Positions 1-8,766 of a DNA stretch of 64,000 bases are shown piece after piece. Position numbers and translations under genes: made by a program. The stretch lies in assembly GCA_964542475.1 (NCBI GenBank), contig CAZIUL010000003.1, positions 62,001 through 126,000 on the forward strand, given 5' to 3'. How positions within the stretch are numbered: the first letter of the stretch is position 1; every line of letters begins with the position of its first letter. The DNA is from CAZIUL01 sp964542475. Its GTDB lineage: Bacteria; Planctomycetota; B15-G4; CAYZWU01. The notes under the pieces were generated by a model. That model did no database searches. It had not been told where the DNA came from and worked only from the letters and a program-made list of their open reading frames with translations.

Positions 1-514
1 AAAAGGACTGCTTTCCTGTTCGGGGATCAAATGCGTTTATTTTTATGTTGTCCTTGAGCACGAAAAAGTCCGGCTTGAACTCCGTGCGCATATCCAACCC
101 TTCAACCGGAGCAGGAGAATAGAACTCCGCCCGGTCGGAGGTGCCCTTGGCGATGATGCGCTCCTCCAGCGGCTTCTCGTGCCTGGATTTGTCATAAAAA
201 ACGAAGCTGATCTCCTCGCCTTCGAACTTCTTGGCCCCGGCCGGCGTGAGCTTGCCTATGGACAGGTGTCCGGTTTGAACCCTGATCTCGTTCCCCTGCT
301 TGTCCTCTATGAGCTCGTAGCGTGGAAACTCACCCCCCAGGATGTACGGTTTTTTTTCCAGTGACGGGGGCAGATCAACAGGCGAGTCCGGGATGACCGG
401 TAATATGAACTCCTTGCTCGGGGGAAGCTCCTTTTCCCGCGTTATCATCTGTATCACGGTGATAATGACTACCGCCAGCGCGGAAAGAACGATTATATAG
501 ATGAAGCGTTTCAT
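1..514 (-). CDS. LptC-like inner-membrane-anchored periplasmic protein (3' end missing)
   Basis: The reading frame begins with an ATG at 514 and runs off the left edge, so only about 171 N-terminal residues are present. It starts MKRFIYIIVLSALAVVIITV, a single membrane anchor at residues 4-20, followed by a soluble segment with beta-like alternation (for example VQTGHLSIGKL and EGEEISFVFYD). This fits LptC, the bitopic component that hands lipopolysaccharide from the LptBFG transporter to LptA. Its position 49 bases downstream of kdsD on the same strand matches the common kdsD-kdsC-lptC order, except that no kdsC lies between them. LptC is a fast-evolving family, so the call rests on topology and neighbourhood; a generic membrane-anchored protein is the alternative. 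Confidence 0.5.
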   Translation of the reverse strand, partial: MKRFIYIIVLSALAVVIITVIQMITREKELPPSKEFILPVIPDSPVDLPPSLEKKPYILGGEFPRYELIEDKQGNEIRVQTGHLSIGKLTPAGAKKFEGEEISFVFYDKSRHEKPLEERIIAKGTSDRAEFYSPAPVEGLDMRTEFKPDFFVLKDNIKINAFDPRTGKQSF

Positions 515-563
515 ATCTTCTGGACTCTATCCGAACAACTGCCTTCCGGCCTGCACACAACCG

Positions 564-1562
564 TCAGACGATTCGTACTGTCAACAGATCCTGGACATCT
601 ACTATCCCGACCGGTTTCCCGTTTTCGTCGATCACCGGAATCTGGTCGATCTTGTTCTCTCTCAGGATGCGCAGGGCTTCCCCGGCAAGTTTGTCGTAAA
701 AAATGGATTTGGGCTGCTGTGTCATTATCCCGGCAATGGGTTTCTCGAAAACGGAGAAGTCGCCGCTTTCCATGGCTGCCTCCAGGCGCCGCCTGAGATC
801 GCCGTCCGTGTAAAACCCGACAAGCTTGCCGTCCTTGTCAACGATGCTCACCGCTCCGGGCTTTCCTGGCGTATGCGTCATGACCGAGAGCGCTTCCATC
901 ACCTTTTTGTCCTCGCGGATCAACGGGTTCTGCTCTCCGGCCCGCATCACATCCGTGACCTTCAAAAGCTTCTGCCCCAGAGCGCCCGCCGGATGGAAGA
1001 GGGCGAACTCCTCCTTGGAGAAGTGCCGCCTTCGCAGCGTTGCCATTGCAACCGCGTCGCCGATGGCGAGCATGATGGTCGTGCTCGTGGTGGGTGTCAG
1101 CCCCAGCGGGCATGCCTCCGCCACCTCTCCGTAGCAGATGGGAACATCGCTGTACTTGGCAAGGGGAGATTTCGCGTCGCTGGTGATGGAGATCAGGCAG
1201 GCGCCGATCTTCTTGACAGCGTTGAGAAGGTTTACTATCTCCCGCGTTGTCCCGCTGTTGGACAGGGCCAGGACCACGTCCTCCTTTTTTATCCTCCCCA
1301 GGTCTCCGTGGAGCGCCTCCGCGGCGTGCAGGAAAAGCGACGGAGTCCCCGTGCTCGCCAGTGTCGCCGAAATCTTCTGCCCGATTATGCCGGCCTTTCC
1401 GATCCCGGTGACAACGACCCGCCCGTCGCAGGCGAGAACCTTGTCCACCGCCTCCACGATCGGGTTGTCAACGATTTCGCCGAGGTTCGCAATCGCCCGC
1501 GCCTCTGTCTCGAAAACGTGCCTGACACCAGCGACAACATCTTTCCTTTTTTCCGGGTCCAT
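564..1562 (-). CDS. kdsD: Arabinose-5-phosphate isomerase, SIS + two CBS domains
   Basis: KdsD/KpsF/GutQ enzymes interconvert ribulose-5-phosphate and arabinose-5-phosphate, the first step of KDO synthesis for lipopolysaccharide. The 332-residue length is typical. A sugar-isomerase (SIS) domain covers about residues 35-180, with VVTGIGKAGIIGQKI, the phosphate-binding ALSNSGTTREI and the FHPAGALGQKLL segment characteristic of the family. Two CBS motifs follow at about 205-330 (VMRAGEQNPLI and IMTQQPKSIFY starts, ending VGIVDVQDLL). It is followed by an LptC-like gene on the same strand, which supports an LPS role. The intergenic region to the divergent gpmI has an AT-rich stretch but no promoter I can define. 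Confidence 0.93.
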   Translation of the reverse strand: MDPEKRKDVVAGVRHVFETEARAIANLGEIVDNPIVEAVDKVLACDGRVVVTGIGKAGIIGQKISATLASTGTPSLFLHAAEALHGDLGRIKKEDVVLALSNSGTTREIVNLLNAVKKIGACLISITSDAKSPLAKYSDVPICYGEVAEACPLGLTPTTSTTIMLAIGDAVAMATLRRRHFSKEEFALFHPAGALGQKLLKVTDVMRAGEQNPLIREDKKVMEALSVMTHTPGKPGAVSIVDKDGKLVGFYTDGDLRRRLEAAMESGDFSVFEKPIAGIMTQQPKSIFYDKLAGEALRILRENKIDQIPVIDENGKPVGIVDVQDLLTVRIV

Positions 1563-1779
1563 TATGAAATCCTAGTCAAGGGCCTGCTCTGCCTCCCACT
1601 CGGGCAGATACGCAGATTTTAATCCGTTCGAAAAAGAAATCGAACCATAATCGGGCATTTTATTATAACCGAAACATAGGTATATTCCGCTGGATAAGAA
1701 AGGTGCTGATAAACGAATCATTGAGGGAAACGGTAAATACCGGCTGTGGCGGGTGCCGGCCGGAAACAAAGGAACAGTC

Positions 1780-3486
1780 ATGAACCCTCTCGAAAAGAAC
1801 GAAACGTTTCGCCCCAGGCCGGGGTCCCTTGTGCTTGTCATCATGGACGGAGTTGGCGAAGGCCCTGAAAACGAGGGAAACGCCGTCCGGCTGGCACACA
1901 CGCCCACGCTCGACAGGATCCGGGAGAAACACCCCCGCATGCTGCTTTCGGCTCACGGACCGGCCGTGGGGATGCCGTCCGGGGACGACATGGGCAACTC
2001 GGAGGTGGGACACAACGCGCTGGGTGCCGGCCGCATCTTCGACCAGGGGGCCAAGCTTGTGAGCTCAGCCATCGAAGACCGCAGCCTGTTCGACGAAGAG
2101 ACATGGAAAGCGCTCATGGACAGGTGCCTGTCCGGCAAGGGCGCGCTCCACCTGATCGGGCTGCTCTCCGACGGAAACGTGCACAGCCACATCGACCACC
2201 TGTTCGCCCTGATCAGGCAGGCGGACAAGGCGGGCGTGAAAACCGTTTTCGTCCACACTCTGCTGGACGGCAGGGATGTTCCCGAGGACTCGGCCCTGGA
2301 GTACATCCGGCCGCTCGAGGCGCTTCTCGAAAAGGTTCGCGCAAAGTCCGGGCGGAACTACTGCATCGCTTCGGGCGGGGGCAGGATGAACGTTACAATG
2401 GACCGCTACTTTGCGGACTGGTCCGTTGTGAAGCGCGGCTGGGATGCTCATGTGCACGGAAAGGGAAGGGCTTTTGAGAGCGCGGAAGAGGCGATCCAGG
2501 CCTCTCGTGATGAGCAGGCAGGCATTGGGGACCAGTTCCATTCCGAGTTTGTTGTTGTGCGAGACGGCAAGCCGAAGGGCACGATCCGGGACGGGGACGC
2601 GGTTGTTTTCTTCAACTTCAGGGGTGACAGGGCGATCGAGATCTCAATGGCTTTCGAGAACGAGGAGTTCAACGGATTCGACCGCGGGCAAAGGCCGGAT
2701 GTCATGTACGCCGGCATGATGCAGTACGACGGTGACCTGAAGCTGCCCAAGCGGTTCCTCGTTCCTCCGCCGGCAATAGACCGCACGGTCGGCGAGTACC
2801 TGGCAAAAAGCGGGGTGCGCCAGCTTGCGCTCTCCGAAACCCAAAAATACGGCCATGTCACCTACTTCTGGAACGGCAACCGGAGCGGCAAGTTCGACGA
2901 CGAGCTGGAGACCTACATCGAAATCCCTTCCGATATCATTCCGTTCGAGCAGCGGCCGTGGATGAAGGCCGCGGAAATAACCGATGCCCTGCTGAAAGAG
3001 CTCGACACCGGCAGATACCCGTTCGCCAGGGTAAACCTCGCAAACGGCGACATGGTGGGGCACACCGGAGTCCTCCGGGCCACCAGGATCGGAGTCGAAG
3101 CGGTCGACCTTGCGCTCGAGCGGATCATCAACAAGGTCGAGGCCCTGAAAGGGGTCGTACTGGTCACCGCGGACCACGGCAATGCGGACGAGATGTTCGA
3201 GCTGGACAAAAAAACCGGCAAGGTAAAAACGGAAAAAAGCGGACACCCCAAGGTCAGAACCAGCCACACCCTGAACCCGGTCCCCTTCATCATCGTGGAC
3301 CCGGCGTTCCAGAACGAATACCGCTTCAACCGATCGATAGAAGAACCGGGCCTCGGCAACGTGGCTTCCACCATCCTCTTTTTCCTGGGGTACAAACCGC
3401 CGGAGGGGTATGAACCGGCATTGGTGGGAAATTCGGAATTCACCGTGCCCGTTCGAGACGGATTACCTGCTCAACCTCCTCGATGA
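1780..3486 (+). CDS. gpmI: 2,3-bisphosphoglycerate-independent phosphoglycerate mutase
   Basis: This cytoplasmic glycolytic enzyme interconverts 3- and 2-phosphoglycerate with two Mn ions and a phosphoserine intermediate. The alkaline-phosphatase-like fold is marked by LVIMDGVGEG near the N-terminus, the NSEVGHNALGAGRI segment carrying the nucleophilic serine, the FFNFRGDRAIE motif and the metal-binding VTADHGNADEM near the C-terminus. I chose the ATG at 1780 because AAAGGA lies just upstream; a GTG at 1753 in the same frame would add nine residues. At 568 residues it is longer than the usual 510 or so. Its last 47 bases overlap the 3' end of the convergent gene that ends at 3440. Confidence 0.95.
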   Translation: MNPLEKNETFRPRPGSLVLVIMDGVGEGPENEGNAVRLAHTPTLDRIREKHPRMLLSAHGPAVGMPSGDDMGNSEVGHNALGAGRIFDQGAKLVSSAIEDRSLFDEETWKALMDRCLSGKGALHLIGLLSDGNVHSHIDHLFALIRQADKAGVKTVFVHTLLDGRDVPEDSALEYIRPLEALLEKVRAKSGRNYCIASGGGRMNVTMDRYFADWSVVKRGWDAHVHGKGRAFESAEEAIQASRDEQAGIGDQFHSEFVVVRDGKPKGTIRDGDAVVFFNFRGDRAIEISMAFENEEFNGFDRGQRPDVMYAGMMQYDGDLKLPKRFLVPPPAIDRTVGEYLAKSGVRQLALSETQKYGHVTYFWNGNRSGKFDDELETYIEIPSDIIPFEQRPWMKAAEITDALLKELDTGRYPFARVNLANGDMVGHTGVLRATRIGVEAVDLALERIINKVEALKGVVLVTADHGNADEMFELDKKTGKVKTEKSGHPKVRTSHTLNPVPFIIVDPAFQNEYRFNRSIEEPGLGNVASTILFFLGYKPPEGYEPALVGNSEFTVPVRDGLPAQPPR

Positions 3487-6028
3487 TCTCCCAGCGGAAA
3501 ATGATCCATTGGTCCTGGCGCTGGTCGATAATCTGCAGCTTGGCCCACAGATCGGTGTTCCTGTCGATGCTGTGGATCACGTAAACATGGCCTTTTACAG
3601 CGGGAGCCTCATCGGCTTTCTTGTAGGAATGTCCGTCTGCAACAGCCACGCTGTCGAAGTCGGCCGCACCGAGATCCCAGATCGAGCTCATGCCGAACAG
3701 ATCGATCTCCGGACCGCCGTTACCGAACGCGATGTCCCAGTCGTTCTTGACCAGTTCGCGATCATCGCGCGTGGCGTACTCGAAGCTGAACGTTGAGACC
3801 CTGTAATCATCCGGCAGGTTGAGCATGGACGCGTGGGAACGGCCGAGAAGTGCATCGACATGAACCTCTTTGCCGATGTTTTCGGCAAGGGAGGCTGCAA
3901 GGTTCCCGGCTTCACGATCGAGGTCAGCCAGTATCCGGCCCTCTAGAAGAGCAACCTTTTCCGCCGACTTCTCCAGGATAGACCAGTCGAATGTTACGCC
4001 ATGCTCGGTTGATGTTTCGGCAGCGACACTCTCGATGAAATTCGGCTCGTGTGCGTTGTAGGCGTACCTGATCGTGACGGGTTTCTCCTGCCAGGAACCC
4101 TGGTTGGACCGGGCCACAATGGCGAGCTTGGCCCACCCGCCGTAGCGCGTCCTGAGAATGAAAACATCGTCATAAGGATCCCGGGAATCGCCGTCAGCTG
4201 TCCATCCTAATGCGACCGTTTCCGGATCGACAGACACGATGGCATCGAAAAGTTCATCCACACCGCAGCGACTGATCGCGCTGTCCCTGTCTCTGCCCCA
4301 CTCCAGGTTGTTAATGCCCCCCTGTGCCTGCAAAGTCACGGAGCTGATGCCGCCGGCGCAGCCGGCGAAATATAGATCCCCTTTGTCATCCGGCACGATC
4401 TTGCCGAGGTCTATCGAGTAGGCCTGCTGGTAATGGATTCGGAACTCTCCTTTGCGGATCCCTTTCGGAGAAAGGTTGACAACAGCGCTTCCCGGAGCGG
4501 TTCGCCTTCCATGCTTGTCCACACAAACGGTACTGTACAAGAGGAAACGCTTCCCGCTTATTCGCCCATCGCGCGCCAATCCGTTCTTCACGGTTAAAAA
4601 CCTCGCTTCGCTACCCACAGCATCTGTCACTTTTACCCTATCCGCCTTGTACCCTTCCGGTGCATCCACCGTGACAACAACGCAGCCCGCCTTTTTCTCC
4701 GCCACAACCTTCGGCCTGAGATCAAAATAGGCGGCGTCCGGGTTGGCCTCGTACTCGACAAGCACCTCCACTTGCGGAACAGGCTTCCAGGTGCATCTCG
4801 CCACACCGCCACCGCGAAGGTAAACATGAAACGGGATATGGGGTGGAATTTGTTTCCCCCAGCCGGAATATTGAGCGCCCAGTTGATTGGGAAGAGGAGT
4901 CGCGTGAACCCCGAAACAGTCGGCAAAAGATGCGGCTGACGAGCCGCCGTAGGTCCCGGTCAAGGTGATGTCGCCACCGCTGTCCACATGCTTTCCGGTC
5001 AAAAAATCGAAAGACCTCTTTCCCTTCGCAGACCGATCGAGCTCAAAAGATCCCGTGACCACGCCGCCGCAATCCGTTGTTCCATCCACTGTCGCCGGGA
5101 GGCTCTCGCACATGTTCGCTGCGATGCCGGTGATCCTGTAAACATAGCGGCTCCCGGGCGCGACATCGTCATCCCTGAAAGGCCCTTTCCCAGGGGTGTC
5201 CAAGATATGGAAGGGTCCAGCCGCGCCGTCACTGCGCTCGACGCGATAGGACGAAAAAATGTCTGACGCCTCGAAATGGACCTCTATCCGTTTGCCGGTC
5301 CCGACACAGAAAAGGTTTCGAGGCGCGGGCAAAACGCTCTGCGTACTCGTCAGGGCCGTGTAGAACCGCACGCCCACCGGCGCAGACGTGCTTATGACCT
5401 GCACCCAGGCGCACCGCCCGAGATCGGTGTGAACCATGTGCCAGGGAGCGCTGTAAATCCGCTGCGCCAGGCCGGCCATTTCATGGTCGAGCCTGGAACC
5501 GTCAAGGAACACGACCTCATCGTTCCTGACCACCAGATCGGGCGCTGAGCCCGAACCGGACCGGATCGCATTGGTCACTCCGCCCGTGTCGAGGTCTAGA
5601 AACAACCCCTCGGGGATCACCTCCACAGCGGATATGTATGACGATCCCGGTACACCTGTCGAGAGGCGAAGGATCTCCCGGGAGATGGCTGGGAGATCCC
5701 CGAAATCGGCGACAAGCTCCCGCAGAAGAGACGCGGCCTTCTTTTCGTTTCCCTGAAGGCGTTCGCACCGGATGAGCCCGGCCAATGCCTTGGCCTTCAG
5801 GATCCGCGGGGCGTTTCGATCCTTCCATATCTTTAGAAAGAGCCTTGCTGCTTCTTTTGGTTTGCGTTGACTGTCAAGCAGAAGCTCCGCGTCGAGAAAA
5901 AGAGTATCGAGCTCATCCTGATCGGATGTGGGCGCCTTAGGAGTGTCTACCGCCTGGCAGGGTGCGCACTGAGCGGTCGGGCCGAAGAAAACGAACATGC
6001 CGAGCAAGAGTAAGATCAAGATCTTCAT
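3440..6028 (-). CDS. Large secreted protein of unknown function with a fibronectin-III-like segment
   Basis: I do not recognise this 862-residue protein as a whole. It begins MKILILLLLGMFVFFGPTAQ, a clear signal peptide, and its ATG is preceded by AAGGGAGG at good spacing. Residues 35-115 look like helical TPR-type pairs (LDTLFLDAELLLDSQRKP, AKALAGLIRCERLQG). Around residues 250-310 a stretch reading SYRVERSDGAAGPFHIL and then SRYVYRITGIAA looks like a fibronectin type III domain. The rest is beta-rich and acidic, suggesting an extracellular or periplasmic protein with several Ig-like modules. It lies upstream of a two-component pair on the same strand, separated by 130 bases. No catalytic motif is visible. 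Confidence 0.75.
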   Translation of the reverse strand: MKILILLLLGMFVFFGPTAQCAPCQAVDTPKAPTSDQDELDTLFLDAELLLDSQRKPKEAARLFLKIWKDRNAPRILKAKALAGLIRCERLQGNEKKAASLLRELVADFGDLPAISREILRLSTGVPGSSYISAVEVIPEGLFLDLDTGGVTNAIRSGSGSAPDLVVRNDEVVFLDGSRLDHEMAGLAQRIYSAPWHMVHTDLGRCAWVQVISTSAPVGVRFYTALTSTQSVLPAPRNLFCVGTGKRIEVHFEASDIFSSYRVERSDGAAGPFHILDTPGKGPFRDDDVAPGSRYVYRITGIAANMCESLPATVDGTTDCGGVVTGSFELDRSAKGKRSFDFLTGKHVDSGGDITLTGTYGGSSAASFADCFGVHATPLPNQLGAQYSGWGKQIPPHIPFHVYLRGGGVARCTWKPVPQVEVLVEYEANPDAAYFDLRPKVVAEKKAGCVVVTVDAPEGYKADRVKVTDAVGSEARFLTVKNGLARDGRISGKRFLLYSTVCVDKHGRRTAPGSAVVNLSPKGIRKGEFRIHYQQAYSIDLGKIVPDDKGDLYFAGCAGGISSVTLQAQGGINNLEWGRDRDSAISRCGVDELFDAIVSVDPETVALGWTADGDSRDPYDDVFILRTRYGGWAKLAIVARSNQGSWQEKPVTIRYAYNAHEPNFIESVAAETSTEHGVTFDWSILEKSAEKVALLEGRILADLDREAGNLAASLAENIGKEVHVDALLGRSHASMLNLPDDYRVSTFSFEYATRDDRELVKNDWDIAFGNGGPEIDLFGMSSIWDLGAADFDSVAVADGHSYKKADEAPAVKGHVYVIHSIDRNTDLWAKLQIIDQRQDQWIIFRWEIIEEVEQVIRLERAR

Positions 6029-6158
6029 GGTTCACGCCTCCCTTCAAATGAGTTGATCGCGCTGAAACGAACTAGTCAAGCAACCGTTTCACGGTTATCA
6101 TGGCATGCATTATCGGAAAAGGGATCGCGCGCGTGGTCACGAAGATGCAACAATGTTG

Positions 6159-6836
6159 TTACAGCACCAGGCGGTAGCCCACGCCGTGGACAGTGACGAG
6201 ATGTTCGGGGTGTGCGGGGTCTGACTCGATCTTCTTCCTGAGCCGCGCCATGTGCGTGTCGAGCGTTCGCGTCGAGAATGTACCCGATCCCCAGATGGCG
6301 CGGACCAGGTCCTGCCTGGAGACCGGCCTGGGGGAGTGTCTCTTAAGCTCCCGGAGTATGTCGATCTCCGAGGGGGTCAGGCCAACGCTGCCTGACCGGC
6401 TCTCGAAGCTGAACCGGCTCAGAACAACGGCGCCCTGGGAGAGTACGATCCTATCCTCGTCCGCTTCAGCCCCGGCCTTCTTCAGCCGCACGCGGATCCG
6501 GGCGAGCAGCTCGGCAACGCCGAACGGTTTGGTCACGTAGTCGACCGCGCCGAGGTCGAATCCGCGGACCTTTTCGACCTCGTCGTCTATGGCCGATAGA
6601 ATGAAGACCGGTACATCCGATCCGGCATCCCTAAGCTGCGACAGAACCTCCATCCCGGTCATTCCGGGCAGCATGAGGTCAAGCAGCACGAGATCGGGTG
6701 CCGCACTGAGGGCGCTCTCGAGCCCCTGCGGCCCGTCGCCTGCCATGACCACCTCGTACCCGGCCTGTTTCAGGTTGTACTCGAGACCGGCAGCCATGTT
6801 GGTGTCGTCTTCGACAATGAGAATCTTTTCGGTCAT
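6159..6836 (-). CDS. OmpR/PhoB-family response regulator
   Basis: A two-domain transcription regulator of 225 residues. The receiver domain spans about residues 1-115 with the acidic pair at 10-11, the phospho-acceptor Asp53 in LVLLDLMLPG and the conserved Lys103 in VTKPFG. A winged-helix DNA-binding domain follows (about 130-225), with LTPSEIDILRELKRH and the typical ending VTVHGVGYRLVL. Its start codon overlaps the stop of the histidine kinase gene as ATGA, so the two are translationally coupled and form one signalling pair. Its target genes cannot be read from the sequence; the neighbouring secreted proteins are candidates. Confidence 0.94.
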   Translation of the reverse strand: MTEKILIVEDDTNMAAGLEYNLKQAGYEVVMAGDGPQGLESALSAAPDLVLLDLMLPGMTGMEVLSQLRDAGSDVPVFILSAIDDEVEKVRGFDLGAVDYVTKPFGVAELLARIRVRLKKAGAEADEDRIVLSQGAVVLSRFSFESRSGSVGLTPSEIDILRELKRHSPRPVSRQDLVRAIWGSGTFSTRTLDTHMARLRKKIESDPAHPEHLVTVHGVGYRLVL

Positions 6837-8539
6837 GATCTTGGGTACTCGATTCGAAAACTAGCGCCGCCCGCGGAGGAGCGGCCTGCGGTTACTCTAC
6901 CCCCTCCGTTCTCCACGCACTGGCGCACAAAGGTCAGGCCGAGGCCCGTGCCGGAAGCGGTCCTGGTCGTGCTGTCCCCGAGCTGGACAAACGGTTCAAA
7001 GATCCTCTCCTTCTCGGACAGCCCGACCCCCGGACCGTCATCCTCGATGTCGATCGTTATCTTGTGCTCATCCCCATAGACAGCCACCTTTACCGAGTGC
7101 TCGGCGAACTTGATCGCATTGTCCAGCACTCCGCTCACAGCCCTTTCCGCGAAATCCCTCGTTCCGGTCAGATGCATGGGCGCGTCAGGGCACGCTACGG
7201 ACAGGTCGATCGATTTACGCTCTGCCGCCGGACTGTACTCCTTGGCTACCTTCTCGACAAGGGCGCACAGGTCGAACCTCTCCTCATCGAGGAAGGCCGA
7301 CTCTTTTCCGGCAGCCACACCGAGAGCCTGCTGCACCATCCTGAGCAGCCGCTGCGCTTCGGAGCCGATCGTCTGGGCGAATCCGCTTACGCGCTCCGGG
7401 TCTTTTCCACCATGGCCGTGAATCGTTTCGGCATAAAGAAGAATGTTTGCGATGGGCGTTTTGAACTCGTGTGTGATCGACCACAGAAAATCTCGCTTGC
7501 GCTTCTCGAGCCGGGCGGTGCGCAGGTCGGAGAACAGCAGGAAGACCGAGCCGGTTAGAAGGAGCAGCGCCGGTATCGCGGCATAAGAGAACCTGCGCCA
7601 GAAAACCGATCGCTTGTGAGCGTCCAGCTCTGTGAGCGACGCCCCGCCGAGGCCCAGCCCGATCGTTGGAAAGGGCTCACCGAGCAGCACATCAGCCTCG
7701 CCGCTGATCGTCCATCGATCGGTGCTCCATCCGGGGAGCAGGGATCGGAGAAGCTCATCGAGCGGCACGGCCAGCATCTCGATCTCGTCTCCTGTTGCCG
7801 GGATGCGCCACGCTACCTCTTGTCCGGGAAGCGAGACCAGGTCGTCGGGCCGGTCCGCGGTGAAAACCGCTTCTGCCGCGTCGAGCGCTGTAATCCGGTC
7901 CCGGTCTCCGCCGAGCTTTTCGTGAACATGCGCACGGCGGCCCGGGCTTGCGCCGGCGAAACCGCCCTCCTCGATCGCGGACACAAGCTTCCGCCCTTCG
8001 TCCTCGTCCTGCTCAGCCAGTTCGTAGAAAGCGAGGAGGCGTTCCTCGTCGGAGGCATTACCGATCAGAACAGCGTCCCTCAATGCGGCGACCCCCCGGG
8101 CAACGCTTCCCGCATCAAAGCTGAGACGGGCGATGTTGCGCAGGGCCATGACACGTTCCGTTGGATCGAGCGTGCCCGCGATAAGGCTCTTGTACTTGTC
8201 AAGAGCAGCGGATGGTTTCTGATCCACGAACTCGAGGCGTTCGGCAGGGAAAAAGACCTGGCCGAGCTCGGCCGGCCGCGGTTTTGGCTGGTAGCGCACG
8301 CGCAGCTTCCGGACCTCGAAAGGCATCGAGTCGAACCGGTTATCCCTTGACCGGGTGATGATCGCGGTCATGGCTTTACGCGCCTCAGCCGCTTCGCCGG
8401 CAAGAATTGCCAGCATCTCACTTTTTCGCTGCTCGGCCGCTCTTGGCGCCTCGCCGAGCGCCCACCCGGCACCGAAAACGATAAGAAGAACCGTGGCCAC
8501 AACCAGGAGGAGCTGAATGACAACGGCTTTTTTTGTCAT
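6833..8539 (-). CDS. Membrane sensor histidine kinase with an extracytoplasmic helical domain
   Basis: A 568-residue sensor kinase. Transmembrane segment 1 is at about residues 7-29 and segment 2 at about 318-338 (AIPALLLLTGSVFLLFSDL). The roughly 285 residues between them contain helical repeats resembling TPRs (VMALRNIARLSFDAGSVARG, ERLLAFYELAEQDEDEG) rather than a PAS or HAMP-linked sensor. The HisKA box is WSITHEFKTPIAN, with His357 as phosphorylation site. The ATPase domain shows the N-box LDNAIKFAE (Asn474), G1 EDDGPGVG and G2 TASGTGLGLTFV. It overlaps the response regulator gene by four bases. The signal sensed is unknown; a protein or peptide ligand would fit a TPR-like sensor, but that is inference. 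Confidence 0.92.
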   Translation of the reverse strand: MTKKAVVIQLLLVVATVLLIVFGAGWALGEAPRAAEQRKSEMLAILAGEAAEARKAMTAIITRSRDNRFDSMPFEVRKLRVRYQPKPRPAELGQVFFPAERLEFVDQKPSAALDKYKSLIAGTLDPTERVMALRNIARLSFDAGSVARGVAALRDAVLIGNASDEERLLAFYELAEQDEDEGRKLVSAIEEGGFAGASPGRRAHVHEKLGGDRDRITALDAAEAVFTADRPDDLVSLPGQEVAWRIPATGDEIEMLAVPLDELLRSLLPGWSTDRWTISGEADVLLGEPFPTIGLGLGGASLTELDAHKRSVFWRRFSYAAIPALLLLTGSVFLLFSDLRTARLEKRKRDFLWSITHEFKTPIANILLYAETIHGHGGKDPERVSGFAQTIGSEAQRLLRMVQQALGVAAGKESAFLDEERFDLCALVEKVAKEYSPAAERKSIDLSVACPDAPMHLTGTRDFAERAVSGVLDNAIKFAEHSVKVAVYGDEHKITIDIEDDGPGVGLSEKERIFEPFVQLGDSTTRTASGTGLGLTFVRQCVENGGGRVTAGRSSAGGASFRIEYPRS

Positions 8540-8714
8540 CGGTTACCCCGATCACGTTTCCGGTCCCTTGAAAGCTGTCACGAGAAAGAAACTATCCCTA
8601 ATTTTCCTTCATGTAAACAATAAACCTGTCTCCGATGAATCCGGGGATTATAATGTGTTTGTGTCTCTTTCCAAGGGGAGGATAGGAAGGCCGGAGGAAG
8701 AGAAAGAAAGAAGA

Positions 8715-8738
8715 GGGCGAATAATTTTTCGCCCCTAC
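8715..8738. repeat. REP-like palindromic element, copy 1
   Basis: Seven-base arms GGGCGAA (8715-8721) and TTCGCCC (8728-8734) flank a six-base loop; on the minus strand the element begins GTAGGGGCGAA. It lies between the divergent histidine kinase and BNR-repeat genes. The same 7-6-7 layout recurs at 15351. Without a T-tract it does not look like an intrinsic terminator. Confidence 0.6.
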
Positions 8739-8766
8739 GACATGAACAACTTAGGGAGGATGAACA

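Noticed and set aside
501..1622. Long plus-strand frame over kdsD and the LptC-like gene
   Set aside because: Antisense shadow of kdsD, with no start signal and no domain.
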